44,504 nt of DNA from Bacillus sp. (in: firmicutes) (GCA_021208645.1 JAJOJL010000068.1:1-44504), one strand, 5' to 3'; shown: positions 9,532-19,394, counted from the first letter of the stretch. Made by a program: numbers and translations. Notes: generated by a model from the letters alone, not told the origin.

Positions 9532-10770
9532 ATGGGAAAAGCTCTTATTATTGGCGCAGGAGGCGTAGCTTCTGTCGCAGTCCACAAATGTGTTCAAAAC
9601 AGTGAGGTTTTCGAAGAGATTTGTATCGCAAGCCGCACAAAGTCCAAGTGTGATGACTTAAAAGCAAAGTTAGACGGTGGGAAAACGAAAATTACGACTG
9701 CACAAGTAGATGCAGACAATGTGGATGAGTTAATTGCATTAATTGAAGAAGTAAAGCCAGATATCGTTATGAACCTTGCACTTCCTTACCAAGACTTAAC
9801 GATCATGGACGCTTGTCTTGCTACAAAAACACACTACTTAGATACTGCTAACTATGAGCCGGAAGATACGGCAAAATTCGAATATAAATGGCAATGGGAT
9901 TACCGTGAGCGTTTTGAAAAAGCAGGTATTACTGCTTTACTAGGAAGCGGCTTTGACCCTGGTGTTACGGGCGTATTCTCTGCTTACGCGTTAAAACATT
10001 ATTTTGATGAGATTGAATATATTGATATCCTTGATTGTAACGGTGGTGACCACGGTTATCCGTTCGCCACAAACTTCAATCCAGAAATTAATATCCGTGA
10101 AGTATCTGCTAACGGCCGTTACTGGGAAAACGGTGAGTGGGTTGAAACGGAGCCAATGGAAATTAAGCGCACATACAACTTCGAGGGTGTAGGGGAAAAG
10201 GACATGTATCTCCTTTACCACGAAGAGTTAGAATCTTTAAAGGAAAATATTCCTGGCATTAAGCGTATCCGTTTCTTTATGACATTTGGGCAAAGCTACT
10301 TGACTCATTTAAAATGCTTAGAGAATGTTGGAATGACGTCCATTGAGCCAATTGAATTTGAAGGAAAGCAAATCATTCCACTTCAATTCCTAAAAGCTGT
10401 ATTACCTGATCCAGCTTCCCTTGGGCCACGTACCGTTGGTAAAACGAACATTGGCTGTATTTTTAAAGGGAAAAAAGACGGAAAAGACAAAACGTACTAT
10501 GTTTACAATATCTGTGACCATCAAGAATGCTATAAAGAGGTTGGTTCCCAAGCCATCTCTTATACAACTGGTGTTCCAGCCATGATCGGTGCCATGATGA
10601 TCATGACAGGCAAGTGGAATAAAGCAGGAGTTTACAACATTGAAGAATTCGATCCAGACCCATTTATGGAAGCATTGAATAAGTGGGGCTTACCTTGGCA
10701 GGAAGACTTCAACCCAACTCTTGTGGATGAACTGCCTGCAAAAGATAAAGTGTCAGGATCTGTTAAATAA
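9532..10770 (+). CDS. Carboxynorspermidine/carboxyspermidine dehydrogenase (saccharopine dehydrogenase family)
   Basis: A 412-residue NAD(P)H-dependent reductase that joins aspartate semialdehyde to a diamine (putrescine or diaminopropane), giving carboxy(nor)spermidine. The N-terminal Rossmann motif is GAGGVASVAVH (residues 8-18), and the body matches the Lys9/saccharopine dehydrogenase-like fold (GSGFDPGVTGVF around 140). Its assignment rests on the next gene, a carboxynorspermidine decarboxylase one base downstream: together they form the SAM-independent spermidine route. AAGGAGAG lies 6 bases before the ATG, with a CTCCT at 9494-9498 able to pair with it. Confidence 0.85.
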   Translation: MGKALIIGAGGVASVAVHKCVQNSEVFEEICIASRTKSKCDDLKAKLDGGKTKITTAQVDADNVDELIALIEEVKPDIVMNLALPYQDLTIMDACLATKTHYLDTANYEPEDTAKFEYKWQWDYRERFEKAGITALLGSGFDPGVTGVFSAYALKHYFDEIEYIDILDCNGGDHGYPFATNFNPEINIREVSANGRYWENGEWVETEPMEIKRTYNFEGVGEKDMYLLYHEELESLKENIPGIKRIRFFMTFGQSYLTHLKCLENVGMTSIEPIEFEGKQIIPLQFLKAVLPDPASLGPRTVGKTNIGCIFKGKKDGKDKTYYVYNICDHQECYKEVGSQAISYTTGVPAMIGAMMIMTGKWNKAGVYNIEEFDPDPFMEALNKWGLPWQEDFNPTLVDELPAKDKVSGSVK

Positions 10771-10771
10771 A

Positions 10772-11899
10772 ATGCGATTTGAAGAACTGCCGACACCTTG
10801 CTACGTTGTAGACGAAGCACTCATAGAGAGAAATCTTAAAATCCTGAACGGAGTCATGGAACGGACGGGATGTAAGATTGTATTAGCACAAAAAGCATTT
10901 TCCATGTCCAGCATGTACCCTTTAATTGGAGAGTACTTAAGCGGGACAACGGCAAGTGGATTGTTTGAAGCACGACTTGGTCACGAGGAAATGGGTAAAG
11001 AGAATCATGTCTTTGCCCCTGCCTACCGGGAGGATGAGATTGACGAGATCATATCTATCTGTGATCACATTATTTTCAACTCTTTTTCTCAGCTGGAGAA
11101 GTATAAGGATAAAGCCCTTGCTGCGGGAAGAAAAGTTGGCTTAAGGATCAACCCAGAATGCTCTACGCAAGAAGGACATGAAATTTATGATCCTTGTTCA
11201 CCAGGTTCCCGCTTCGGTGTAACGAAGGAGAATTTCCGTGGGGAGTTGTTGGATGGGGTTTCCGGACTTCATTTTCATACATTATGTCAGCAAAACTCGG
11301 ACGACTTGGAAACGACGTTAAATGCGGTGGAAGAGAAATTTGGTGAGTGGCTACCAAAAATGGAGTGGATCAATTTTGGTGGTGGACATCATATCACACG
11401 GGAAGACTATGATATTCCCCGCTTAGAAGCTTGTATTCGTCGTATGCAGGAAAACTATGGCTTGAAAGTTTATCTTGAGCCAGGCGAGGCTGTTGCCTTG
11501 AATGCGGGTTATTTGATCACAACGGTGCTAGACACTCATGTGAACGGCATGGATATTGCCATTCTTGATACGTCTGCATCTTGCCATATGCCTGATGTGT
11601 TGGAAATGCCTTACCGACCACCTTTGTTTGGTTCAGGTGAAACAGGAGAAAAGCCGTTTACGTACCGTCTTGGCGGGCAAACTTGCCTAGCAGGTGACGT
11701 AATCGGGGATTATTCCTTCGATGAACCGTTAAAAGCAGGTGACCGACTTGTTTTCGGTGACATGGCCATTTATTCGATGGTGAAGAATACTACTTTCAAC
11801 GGCATGGGGTTACCTTCCATTGCTGTGAAAGGAACAGATGGCGACTGCCGTGTTGTGCAAAAATTCGGCTATGAAGATTTTAAGATGAGATTAGCTTAA
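10772..11899 (+). CDS. nspC: Carboxynorspermidine decarboxylase
   Basis: A 375-residue PLP enzyme of the alanine-racemase fold (ornithine/DAP decarboxylase type) that decarboxylates carboxy(nor)spermidine. The PLP lysine is in VLAQKAFSMSS near residue 40. The phosphate-binding glycines are in NFGGGHHITRE near 210, and the second-subunit catalytic cysteine region is LDTSASCHMPD near 270. The ATG at 10772 starts two bases after the upstream TAA, so translation is probably coupled. A longer in-frame start at 10721 overlaps the previous gene and lacks family similarity. Confidence 0.9.
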   Translation: MRFEELPTPCYVVDEALIERNLKILNGVMERTGCKIVLAQKAFSMSSMYPLIGEYLSGTTASGLFEARLGHEEMGKENHVFAPAYREDEIDEIISICDHIIFNSFSQLEKYKDKALAAGRKVGLRINPECSTQEGHEIYDPCSPGSRFGVTKENFRGELLDGVSGLHFHTLCQQNSDDLETTLNAVEEKFGEWLPKMEWINFGGGHHITREDYDIPRLEACIRRMQENYGLKVYLEPGEAVALNAGYLITTVLDTHVNGMDIAILDTSASCHMPDVLEMPYRPPLFGSGETGEKPFTYRLGGQTCLAGDVIGDYSFDEPLKAGDRLVFGDMAIYSMVKNTTFNGMGLPSIAVKGTDGDCRVVQKFGYEDFKMRLA

Positions 11900-11937
11900 C
11901 AAATAGATCTGCTTTTAAAATATCAAATATAATATCT

Positions 11938-11974
11938 AAACCAGACTCTTAGGACAAAGAGTCTGGTTTTTTAT
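11938..11974 (+). terminator. Terminator of the polyamine operon
   Basis: Stem AAACCAGACTCTT / AAGAGTCTGGTTT with a short loop and a six-T tail. Confidence 0.9.
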
Positions 11975-12373
11975 GGGAATTGCTTGGAATGTTGGATGCT
12001 GGGTTTTAGTAGTTTGTTGTGTCATTTTCCTACGACTCCCCGTGTTGTCTTCCTATTATTATTTGGTGTATATTTTTTCGAGATTGTGAGAATAGTAGAG
12101 AAAGAGGGCCCACGTAGTCCCTTTTTGATTTCTATTGAATATGTATTTCAATAAAATTTACAAATGAGAATTGTGATAATTTATTGAGAACTAGCTGAAA
12201 CATTTATTATGAAAAAATAGTAAAACTGTTACTATCAACAAAAAAGCATTTACTTTTAAAGTTTGAGAAAAACGCTTACAAAAACTTCGACGTGACAAAA
12301 AATGTGAATGATACGACAAAAATAATCACATCCCTTGACAAACAATTCATCTTATATGAAAATAAGTATTGAA

Positions 12374-12413
12374 TTAGAATTATTACAGTTAAGTGTTTTT
12401 ACTGTATTATAAT
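12374..12413 (+). promoter_or_regulatory. PerR box and promoter of ahpCF
   Basis: TTAGAAT-T-ATTACAG (12374-12388) matches the PerR consensus TTATAAT-N-ATTATAA at 12 of 14 fixed positions. It overlaps the -35 region of a -10 TATAAT at 12408-12413. This predicts peroxide induction by loss of PerR repression. The 11975-12370 stretch holds no gene; a TTGACA at 12335-12340 lacks a good -10. Confidence 0.7.
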
Positions 12414-12452
12414 TTAAACATACTATAAAACATTCCTAGGAGGAAACATACT

Positions 12453-13016
12453 ATGTCATTAATCGGAAAAGAAGTATTACCATTCAGCGGAAAAGCATTC
12501 AAAAACGGTGAGTTCATCGATGTAACGGAAGAAAGCTTCAAAGGTCAATGGAGCGTACTTTGCTTCTACCCTGCAGACTTCACTTTTGTTTGTCCAACTG
12601 AACTTGAAGATCTTCAAAATGAATACGAAACATTAAAGGGTCTTGGAGTAGAAGTATATTCTGCATCTACAGACACACACTTTACACATAAAGGCTGGCA
12701 TGACAGCTCAGCTACAATTGGAAAAATTACTTACGCTATGATTGGTGACCCATCTCAAACTCTTTCTCGTAACTTCGAAGTATTAGATGAAGCATCTGGC
12801 CTTGCTGATCGTGGTACATTCATCATCGACCCAGACGGTGTAGTTCAAGCAGTAGAAATTAACGCTGGTGGAATTGGCCGCGACGCAAGTACTCTAGTTA
12901 ACAAAATTAAAGCAGCACAATATGTTCGCAACAATCCAGGTGAAGTTTGCCCAGCAAAATGGGAAGAAGGTTCAGAAACATTAAAGCCAAGCCTAGATCT
13001 AGTTGGTAAAATCTAA
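12453..13016 (+). CDS. ahpC: Alkyl hydroperoxide reductase C, 2-Cys peroxiredoxin
   Basis: A 187-residue peroxiredoxin that reduces hydrogen peroxide and organic hydroperoxides in the cytoplasm. The peroxidatic cysteine is in [12 protein letters not shown] (about residue 47), and the resolving cysteine in GEVCPAKW (about 166). Length matches B. subtilis AhpC (187). An AGGAGG site precedes the ATG. It forms an operon with ahpF, whose product re-reduces it. Confidence 0.97.
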   Translation: MSLIGKEVLPFSGKAFKNGEFIDVTEESFKGQWSVLCFYPADFTFVCPTELEDLQNEYETLKGLGVEVYSASTDTHFTHKGWHDSSATIGKITYAMIGDPSQTLSRNFEVLDEASGLADRGTFIIDPDGVVQAVEINAGGIGRDASTLVNKIKAAQYVRNNPGEVCPAKWEEGSETLKPSLDLVGKI

Positions 13017-13028
13017 GGAGTGCATACA

Positions 13029-14591
13029 ATGCTACTTGATGCAGAAATCAAAGCTCAATTAAATCAATATCTACAGTTAATGGAAGGCGATGTGGTCCTT
13101 AAAGTAAGTGTTGGAGAAGATAAGGTTTCTAGCGATATGCTAGATCTTGTGAATGAATTAGCGACCATGTCACCGCGAATTTCTTTTGAGAAAAAAGAAC
13201 TAGAGCGAACTCCAAGCTTTAGTGTCAATCGTCCTGGTGAAGATACGGGCGTTGTATTTGCCGGAATTCCATTAGGTCATGAATTCACTTCACTCGTATT
13301 GGCTTTGTTGCAAGTAAGTGGCAGAGCCCCGAAAGTAGAGCAAAGTGTTATTGATCAAATTAAAGCTATCGAAGGTGAATTCCATTTCGAGACATACATT
13401 AGTTTAAGCTGCCACAATTGTCCAGATGTGGTGCAGGCATTGAATTTAATGAGTATTCTTAACCCGAATATCTCACATACAATGATTGACGGTGCCGCAT
13501 TTAAAGAAGAAGTGGAACGTAAAGACGTTATGGCTGTTCCTGCCGTTTACTTAAACGGGGAGTCCTTTAGTAATGGCCGTACGACACTTGAAGAACTTCT
13601 TGCAAAAATCGGTAGTGGTCCTGATGCTTCTCAGTTTGCTGAAAAAGACCCATTTGATGTCCTTGTCGTTGGTGGTGGTCCTGCTGGAGCGAGTGCTGCT
13701 ATCTATGCGGCCCGTAAAGGAATTCGTACAGGTATCGTAGCGGAGCGCTTTGGTGGTCAGGTCATGGACACTATGGGTATTGAAAACTTTATTAGTCAAA
13801 AATACACAGAAGGTCCAAAACTTGCAGCAAGCCTAGAAGAGCATGTAAAAGAGTACAACATTGATGTAATGAATTTACAGCGTGCCAAGCGTCTTGATAA
13901 AAACGAATTTGTTGAGATTGAATTGGAAAACGGTGCTGTTCTAAAGAGTAAGAGCGTCATCCTTTCTACTGGTGCACGCTGGCGTAATGTTGGGGTTCCT
14001 GGTGAGCAGGAGTTTAAAAACAAAGGTGTCGCATACTGTCCTCATTGTGACGGTCCACTATTCGAAGGTAAAGACGTTGCTGTTATTGGTGGAGGAAACT
14101 CCGGTATTGAAGCAGCCATCGATTTAGCTGGAATTGTAAATCATGTAACAGTACTTGAGTTCATGCCTGAATTAAAGGCAGATGAAGTGTTACAGCGAAA
14201 GCTTCATAGTCTGCCAAACGTAACTGTCCTTAAAAACGTTCAAACAAAAGAAATTACTGGTGATGATAAAGTTAACGGTATTTCTTATATGGACCGTGAA
14301 ACGGAAGAAACTCATCATATTAAGTTGGCTGGTGTATTCGTTCAAATCGGTCTTGTACCAAATACAGATTGGTTAGATGGCGTGATTGAGCGTAACCGCT
14401 TCGGGGAAATTGAAGTGGATCGCCACGGTGCTACAAACGTACCAGGCGTGTTTGCAGCAGGAGACTGCACAAATAGTGCTTACAAACAGATCATCATTTC
14501 CATGGGATCTGGTGCAACTGCAGCATTAGGCGCGTTTGACTATTTGATTAGGCAAACGGAAGATAAGGAAACAGCTGCCGCAGTGAAGTAA
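13029..14591 (+). CDS. ahpF: Alkyl hydroperoxide reductase F, NADH:peroxiredoxin reductase
   Basis: A 520-residue flavoprotein that passes electrons from NADH to AhpC. The N-terminal tandem thioredoxin-like domain carries the redox pair SCHNCPDV (about residue 126). FAD-binding [10 protein letters not shown] is near 213, the second active-site pair CPHCDGP near 338, the NADH-binding glycines [10 protein letters not shown] near 353, and the FAD end motif VFAAGDC near 475. The ATG at 13029 is preferred over GTG at 13020 because AAGGAG (13015-13020) sits eight bases before it. It starts 12 bases after ahpC. Confidence 0.96.
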   Translation: MLLDAEIKAQLNQYLQLMEGDVVLKVSVGEDKVSSDMLDLVNELATMSPRISFEKKELERTPSFSVNRPGEDTGVVFAGIPLGHEFTSLVLALLQVSGRAPKVEQSVIDQIKAIEGEFHFETYISLSCHNCPDVVQALNLMSILNPNISHTMIDGAAFKEEVERKDVMAVPAVYLNGESFSNGRTTLEELLAKIGSGPDASQFAEKDPFDVLVVGGGPAGASAAIYAARKGIRTGIVAERFGGQVMDTMGIENFISQKYTEGPKLAASLEEHVKEYNIDVMNLQRAKRLDKNEFVEIELENGAVLKSKSVILSTGARWRNVGVPGEQEFKNKGVAYCPHCDGPLFEGKDVAVIGGGNSGIEAAIDLAGIVNHVTVLEFMPELKADEVLQRKLHSLPNVTVLKNVQTKEITGDDKVNGISYMDRETEETHHIKLAGVFVQIGLVPNTDWLDGVIERNRFGEIEVDRHGATNVPGVFAAGDCTNSAYKQIIISMGSGATAALGAFDYLIRQTEDKETAAAVK

Positions 14592-14611
14592 TTGTTTGGA
14601 TTGGATTTAAA

Positions 14612-14657
14612 TAGAGTCTGTCGCTTTTCTTTATGGAAAGGTGGCAGGCTCTTTTTG
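14612..14657 (+). terminator. Terminator of ahpCF
   Basis: Stem AGAGTCTGTCGCTTTTC / GGAAAGGTGGCAGGCTCT with minor mismatches, ending in TTTTTG. Confidence 0.85.
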
Positions 14658-14727
14658 TGTTGAGTGGATATACAACTTGTAATCCTATTATTCAAGTTAG
14701 GTAACTAGCCTCTACTATTTTAAAAAT

Positions 14728-14979
14728 AGGCTCTGTTAGTCTTTGTTGTTGATTTATGCTACAGGAGCTCGCTTTCCGCGGGCAACGCTTCAGCCTCCTC
14801 GTCCCTGCGGGGTCTTCTGTCTCTTCCTCTGCTAGCTTTGCTAGGTAGCTTATGCGTCGAGACAAATCGTAGCATATTCATGATGTTATGCTCTTAGCTG
14901 TTGCTTTTCCCGCAGGAGTCTCGCTCCTTTCGCAAAATCAACGCATATCCAAAATCAACATTATCCACTAACAGAGCCT
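14728..14979. mobile_element. Miniature inverted-repeat element B
   Basis: A 252-bp non-coding element with termini AGGCTCTGTTAGT and ACTAACAGAGCCT, flanked by a 6-bp duplication AAAAAT (14722-14727, 14980-14985). The core carries the same GCTTTCCGCGGGCAACGC and CCCGCAGGAGTCTCG blocks as element A, plus an inserted arm (about 14820-14890, TCTCTTCCTCTGCTAG and CGTCGAGACAA) shared with element C. Its termini differ from those of element A. Confidence 0.85.
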
Positions 14980-15209
14980 AAAAATAAATAGTGTCCATAA
15001 TGTAAAATCTCTGTCATCTTTTCTCCTATAATCATACCATTTAGTATTTTTGTTTGATCTGAATTAGGATAAATTTGCTGAATTTTATGGTTATTTGTCG
15101 AGCGAAAAGTGTTTCCTAAATCTGTAATATGATTATAATTAATCTTAGGATTACACAACTCCGTGGCCACGGGTGGTAAGACTATTAATTTTTTTCTATT
15201 CTCTATCAT
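14961..15209 (-). CDS. Hypothetical small protein, 3' end altered by element B
   Basis: An 82-residue frame with protein-like composition (ITDLGNTFRSTNNHKIQQIY) but no family I recognise and no clear ribosome site. Its last codons come from the terminal repeat of element B. Without the element and one copy of the duplication the frame would stop two codons later (LFLK, then stop), so the insertion replaced the natural end. It may be spurious. Confidence 0.3.
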   Translation of the reverse strand: MIENRKKLIVLPPVATELCNPKINYNHITDLGNTFRSTNNHKIQQIYPNSDQTKILNGMIIGEKMTEILHYGHYLFLGSVSG

Positions 15210-15252
15210 GTTTGTGGAAATGAATCTTTTAGTCGCTAAGTTGCAATTGTCG

Positions 15253-15345
15253 CCCTAGGGAAGCCATGAAGTATAGCCTGTATGTGGACACTTGGGCTAT
15301 ATGGAGCCAATAGTGTAACCGGCCCTCTTACTTATGTTTTTCGGT
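15253..15345 (+). promoter_or_regulatory. Possible structured 5' leader of the secreted-protein gene
   Basis: A palindrome CCCTAGGG (15253-15260) and a 7-bp perfect stem TATAGCC / GGCTATA (15272-15278, 15295-15301) lie in GC-richer DNA than the surroundings, 70-120 bp before the start codon. I cannot fit it to a known riboswitch class, including either c-di-GMP class. Confidence 0.3.
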
Positions 15346-15378
15346 TAGGAAAAATTTAATTTAAGAGGAGAAATGGAA

Positions 15379-16584
15379 ATGAAGAAATTCAGAAGGTTTG
15401 TAGTTATTTTCTTAGCTGCCCTCTTAGTACTTGGAATGGGTACCGCAGTTTCTGCAAAAGGACTTCAAACGAGTGGTCCTAAATCTGTAAAGGCCGAAAA
15501 AGAAGTAAAAGAATTTCAAACTGGAAGGACTACACAAGCTCGAACAGTAGATAATTCAATAGTTCCTAATCAACCTCTAGAATTTACCTCTTCTAGAAAT
15601 GTTGAATCAGTCTTTTTTAGCGGAACTGTTACACTTGATGGTCCTGAATTAATTGTTGCAGCAAATGGAATGCATGATTTATATGTTAATAAAATAGGTG
15701 AGAAGACCTGGGAATATTCCTTTTATGGTGATATTAGCGATAACTTTGAACATAATACTGCAAAGTTTACTATTCAAGCTCATACCATTTATAGTGGTGG
15801 ACGACCATATGACGATGTACACACTACAGCCGTTTCGATAACCCACTTAGTTAACGTCCCATTTATTACCGAAACACATCTGGAAAATATTAATTGGGAC
15901 TATAATAGGTCAGATAATGAGTTTATATTAACATATGACATTAGAAATGTTTGGTCAGATGGCGGCGAAGACGAAGTATTTAACTTTACTGAAGAAGTTA
16001 TTGGCAGTGAATATTACTTCTACGTTGAAGAAACTGATGAGCAAATTCCAGTTCCTTTTGCATATAGAGACTTTACCTTCTCAGATGCAAATTTCGTGTG
16101 GACTTACGAAAAAGACTCTAGTACTTATTCAGTGAAATTTGATATCATTAAGACAGATACAAAAGGTGTTCAAACAACAGAATCTAAGACCAGAGAAGCT
16201 TTAACACCTGGGGAAAATGCTTTAATTGAAGTTACAATTTCTGATGAATTCGGGGAAATTAAAAAATCTATTAATATTGATGTTCCTTTACCACCACTTC
16301 CTGAAATTATTGAAATTAGAGATGTTACCGATATCTCTCTAGTTCTTAACGAACATGGGAATGGTTTTAGAGTTATAGCAACATATACAATAGTATATTC
16401 GGACAAATCAACCGAAACAGTTACAGGTGAACAGCTATCAGGATTAATTGGTGACCCTAGAACAGCAGCAAATAATTCTACTACAAGAGATTACTATATT
16501 GGTGGTATATTACACGTAGTAACTGTAATACATGATACTGAGTCTAATAAATTTATTGCCACAGCGGTAAAAAAGCAACCATAG
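15379..16584 (+). CDS. Secreted protein of unknown function
   Basis: A 401-residue protein. It has a clear Sec signal peptide: basic MKKFRR, then a hydrophobic core to about residue 25, with cleavage likely after AVSA. The rest is hydrophilic and rich in beta-prone and acidic stretches (for example DEVFNFTEEVIGSEYYFYVE), with a proline-rich linker VPLPPLPEI near residue 310 before a final domain of about 90 residues. There is no LPXTG sorting signal, lipobox or known catalytic motif. The ATG at 15379 is preferred over 15373 because AGAGGAG ends eight bases before it. It stands alone with its own terminator. An extracellular or wall-associated role is inferred from the signal peptide only. Confidence 0.75.
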   Translation: MKKFRRFVVIFLAALLVLGMGTAVSAKGLQTSGPKSVKAEKEVKEFQTGRTTQARTVDNSIVPNQPLEFTSSRNVESVFFSGTVTLDGPELIVAANGMHDLYVNKIGEKTWEYSFYGDISDNFEHNTAKFTIQAHTIYSGGRPYDDVHTTAVSITHLVNVPFITETHLENINWDYNRSDNEFILTYDIRNVWSDGGEDEVFNFTEEVIGSEYYFYVEETDEQIPVPFAYRDFTFSDANFVWTYEKDSSTYSVKFDIIKTDTKGVQTTESKTREALTPGENALIEVTISDEFGEIKKSINIDVPLPPLPEIIEIRDVTDISLVLNEHGNGFRVIATYTIVYSDKSTETVTGEQLSGLIGDPRTAANNSTTRDYYIGGILHVVTVIHDTESNKFIATAVKKQP

Positions 16585-16590
16585 GATTAA

Positions 16591-16620
16591 AAGGCTAACC
16601 TGTTCAGGTTAGCCTTCTAA
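16591..16620 (+). terminator. Terminator of the secreted-protein gene
   Basis: Stem AAGGCTAACCTG / CAGGTTAGCCTT with a minimal loop, between this gene and the convergent LysR gene. Confidence 0.8.
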
Positions 16621-16695
16621 TTATGTTGCTCAGAAATTTCTTTACTTTTACTTAATTTAAATTATAAAAAATTTATACTTATGTACTATACAAAA

Positions 16696-17581
16696 TCATT
16701 TGCATATTATACTCTCCACAAACCTCCTAGCAGCTTGTGATATCTGCACATCCTTTAAATAACATATCCCGATGTTTCTCATAGGGATTTCTTCTTCTAG
16801 CTTCACTTCGTACAAAACACCCCTATCTAAATAATCCATGGAAAACTCTTTGACCACACATGATATTCCTAAGTTAATTCTGGAAAATTCTAATAGCAAA
16901 TCGTGTGAACCAAGTTCAAACGCTGGTGAGATTTGCAAACCTCTCTCCTTTAAGAAACTTTCCACATACAAGCGGGAGTTAGTGTTTTCCTCTAAAAATA
17001 TTAACGGCATTCGCAATATATACTCAAAACTAACTGGCCTCTCCGTTAAATTTTTATATTTTTCCCCACAAACAAAAATATCTTGTACTTCTTTACATGG
17101 GATGACTTGCAGTTGTTCGTCTTGGATCGGTAAGTTGCAGATACCTATATCTGCTCTACCTGATTTAATAAACTCACTGATCTCCAACGTAGTACCATTT
17201 AATATATTTAATTTAATTCCAGGATAGGTTGTGTGGAACTTCTCCAAATAAGGTAGTAAAAAAATAGCGAGAGATGGTATCCCCAACTCCGATACGCAAA
17301 GTCCCCGTTTTCAATGTTTTGACTTCTAGTAATATATCCTCTGCAACATTGATCATCCCTAACGCGGAGCTTACATGGTCATTTAATAGCTTCCCTTCAT
17401 TGGTCAAGACAACTCCTTTGGATGTTCGATAAAAAAGCTGTACCTCCAGTTCCTTCTCCAGCTTTGAGATGGCTTGACTGACGGCCGACTGTGTCATAAA
17501 GAGCTCCTGTGCAGCTTTTGAAAAGCTTTTATTTCGGCTAACAACACTAAACAGACGGTACAAATCTAGTTTTCCAATCAT
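16696..17581 (-). pseudogene. LysR-family regulator, one frameshift
   Basis: About 295 residues when read through a single break. The N-terminal winged helix-turn-helix is intact (SFSKAAQELFMTQSAVSQAISKLE), followed by LRIGVGDTISRYF, where the effector domain begins. At seven A (17258-17264), one base too many, the frame shifts; the rest of the substrate-binding domain continues cleanly (LLPYLEKFHTTYPGIKLNIL) to the end. It is transcribed divergently from the CofE-like gene 110 bp away, the usual place of a LysR target. The effector is unknown. Confidence 0.8.
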
Positions 17582-17692
17582 ATAAGTTCTCCTAATGTTA
17601 GATATTATTAATATTAATTATACTTATAACACCAAAAGAATGTATAGTTAAATTAGAAGGAAACTAAATTGCTTTTTAGGGGAGAGATTGTT

Positions 17693-18883
17693 TTGAGTAG
17701 AGTAGTTGGAACGGTAGTACGTGGACTTCGAGGACCAATCATTAACCAAGGGGACAACATTGAAGAAATCGTTGTGGAAACAGTCTTAAATGCAGCAAAA
17801 GTAGAAGGGTTTTCCATCGAAGACCGTGACATTGTTACCATTACGGAATCGGTTGTTGCCCGTGCACAAGGTAACTATGTGACGATTGATAATATTGCTA
17901 CGGATGTAAAAACGAAATTCGGTGACGATTCGGTAGGTGTTATTTTTCCAATCCTTAGCCGTAATCGTTTTTCGAACTGCTTGAGGGGAATTGCAAGGGG
18001 TACGAAGAACATCGTGTTAATGTTAAGCTATCCATCTGACGAAGTTGGGAACCACCTTGTGGAGATTGATGAGTTAGATGTTAAAGGTGTCAATCCTTGG
18101 ACAGATGTTTTAACGGAGGTAGAATTCCGTGAGCATTTTGGCTATAAAAAACATACCTTTACTGGTGTGGATTACATTGAGTATTATAAAGAACTTATTG
18201 AGGCTGAAGGCGCTACTTGCAAAGTAATCTTCTCCAATAATCCGAAAACCATTTTAGAGTATACGAAGAATGTGTTGGCTTGTGACATTCATTCCCGTTT
18301 CCGAACGAAGCGAATCTTAATAAATAATGGTGCGGAAAAAGTATATGGCTTGGATGACATTATGAGAGGCCCAATTAACGGCAGTGGTTTTAACGAAGAT
18401 TATGGCCTGTTAGGCTCAAATAAAGCGACAGAAGATACACTAAAACTTTTCCCACATAACTCACAGCCGATTGTTGATGGGATTCAGGCAAAGATCAAAG
18501 AAGTTACTGGAAAAACAGTTGAAGTGATGATTTATGGAGATGGGGCATTCAAAGATCCTGTCGGGAAGATTTGGGAGCTTGCGGACCCAGTAGTTTCTCC
18601 TGCTTTTACAGCTGGATTGGATGGTACTCCTAATGAAGTGAAATTAAAGTATTTAGCGGATAACAACTTCGCTGACCTTCGTGGAGAAGAACTTAAACAA
18701 GCTATCTCAGAACATATTAAAAATAAAAAGGAAAATCTCGTTGGTGAGATGGAGGCACAAGGAACAACGCCTCGTAAGCTAACGGATTTAATCGGTTCCT
18801 TGTCTGACTTAACTTCTGGTAGCGGAGACAAAGGAACACCAATCATTTATATTCAAGGGTATTTTGATAACTATACAAAATAA
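17693..18883 (+). CDS. F420-0:gamma-glutamyl ligase-like protein (CofE family)
   Basis: A 396-residue protein resembling the coenzyme F420-0:L-glutamate ligase family. It has the GTP/metal-binding style N-terminus (LRGPIINQGDNIEEIVVETV, VTITESVVARAQG) and a conserved late segment VMIYGDGAFKDPVGKIWELA. Most Bacillaceae do not make F420 and no other F420 gene is seen here, so the real substrate is probably another acid-amine ligation. The start is a TTG at 17693, six bases after GGGGAGAG; a TTG at 17669 has no site. Divergent from the LysR regulator. Confidence 0.75.
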   Translation: MSRVVGTVVRGLRGPIINQGDNIEEIVVETVLNAAKVEGFSIEDRDIVTITESVVARAQGNYVTIDNIATDVKTKFGDDSVGVIFPILSRNRFSNCLRGIARGTKNIVLMLSYPSDEVGNHLVEIDELDVKGVNPWTDVLTEVEFREHFGYKKHTFTGVDYIEYYKELIEAEGATCKVIFSNNPKTILEYTKNVLACDIHSRFRTKRILINNGAEKVYGLDDIMRGPINGSGFNEDYGLLGSNKATEDTLKLFPHNSQPIVDGIQAKIKEVTGKTVEVMIYGDGAFKDPVGKIWELADPVVSPAFTAGLDGTPNEVKLKYLADNNFADLRGEELKQAISEHIKNKKENLVGEMEAQGTTPRKLTDLIGSLSDLTSGSGDKGTPIIYIQGYFDNYTK

Positions 18884-18891
18884 TAGATATG

Positions 18892-18927
18892 GAAAAAGGA
18901 TGCTTCGGACGAAGCATCCTTTTTTTA
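18892..18927 (+). terminator. Terminator of the CofE-like gene
   Basis: Stem GGATGCTTC / GAAGCATCC with loop GGAC and seven T. Confidence 0.9.
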
Positions 18928-18956
18928 TTGAAATTCATGTGCTAGAATCCTTTTAG

Positions 18957-19394
18957 TTATTGAAACCGCGGATCCGCTAGTATTCTGTCCATTTCTTCCA
19001 TATGCTTTGTTTCATCGGCAATCATATCTTCTAGCCTTACAACAAGCTCTGTTTGACGTAGCTCTTCAGCTTGCTGTTTCCTTAATTCGTACCGATCTAT
19101 GGTTTCTTTCTCCGCTTTACGAACCTCTTCTAGCATCTCTTGAACATCGTTTGTTTGCGTAACTTCAGCAGGTACAGTAGTAGGCGTTCCACCTAATGTT
19201 TTAATTTTTTCTGCTAAGTAAAGAGCATGCCCTTGTTCATCTGAAATTTCAGATTCGAATAATGGTTTTAACGTTTGTCTGTATAGGCCCGAAACAACAG
19301 CTGCATAATTGGTATACATGATGCAAGCCGCATACTCATTTGCTAAATCTTCGTTTAATCCATCAATTAGTTGTTCCATTTTAACATTATTCAA
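18957..19394 (-). CDS. Ferritin-like (bacterioferritin-type) protein
   Basis: About 145 residues forming a four-helix bundle. Diiron ligands can be read as NEYAACIMY (Glu, helix 1), ESEISDEQGHAL (Glu and E-x-x-H, helix 2), Glu in KAEKETIDRYE (helix 3), and DETKHMEEMD (E-x-x-H, helix 4). It probably oxidises and stores iron or scavenges peroxide. The TTG at 19392-19394 fits the AAAGGGTGG ribosome site; a longer frame to 19430 lacks one. Confidence 0.8.
   Translation of the reverse strand: MNNVKMEQLIDGLNEDLANEYAACIMYTNYAAVVSGLYRQTLKPLFESEISDEQGHALYLAEKIKTLGGTPTTVPAEVTQTNDVQEMLEEVRKAEKETIDRYELRKQQAEELRQTELVVRLEDMIADETKHMEEMDRILADPRFQ

Noticed and set aside
10721..10771. Longer nspC with its start inside the previous gene
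   Set aside because: The extra residues are out-of-frame translation of the dehydrogenase gene; the ATG at 10772 begins the family-like sequence.
15240..15345. c-di-GMP riboswitch before the secreted-protein gene
   Set aside because: Neither the class I (CACGCACAGGGCAAACC-like) nor class II conserved positions are present.
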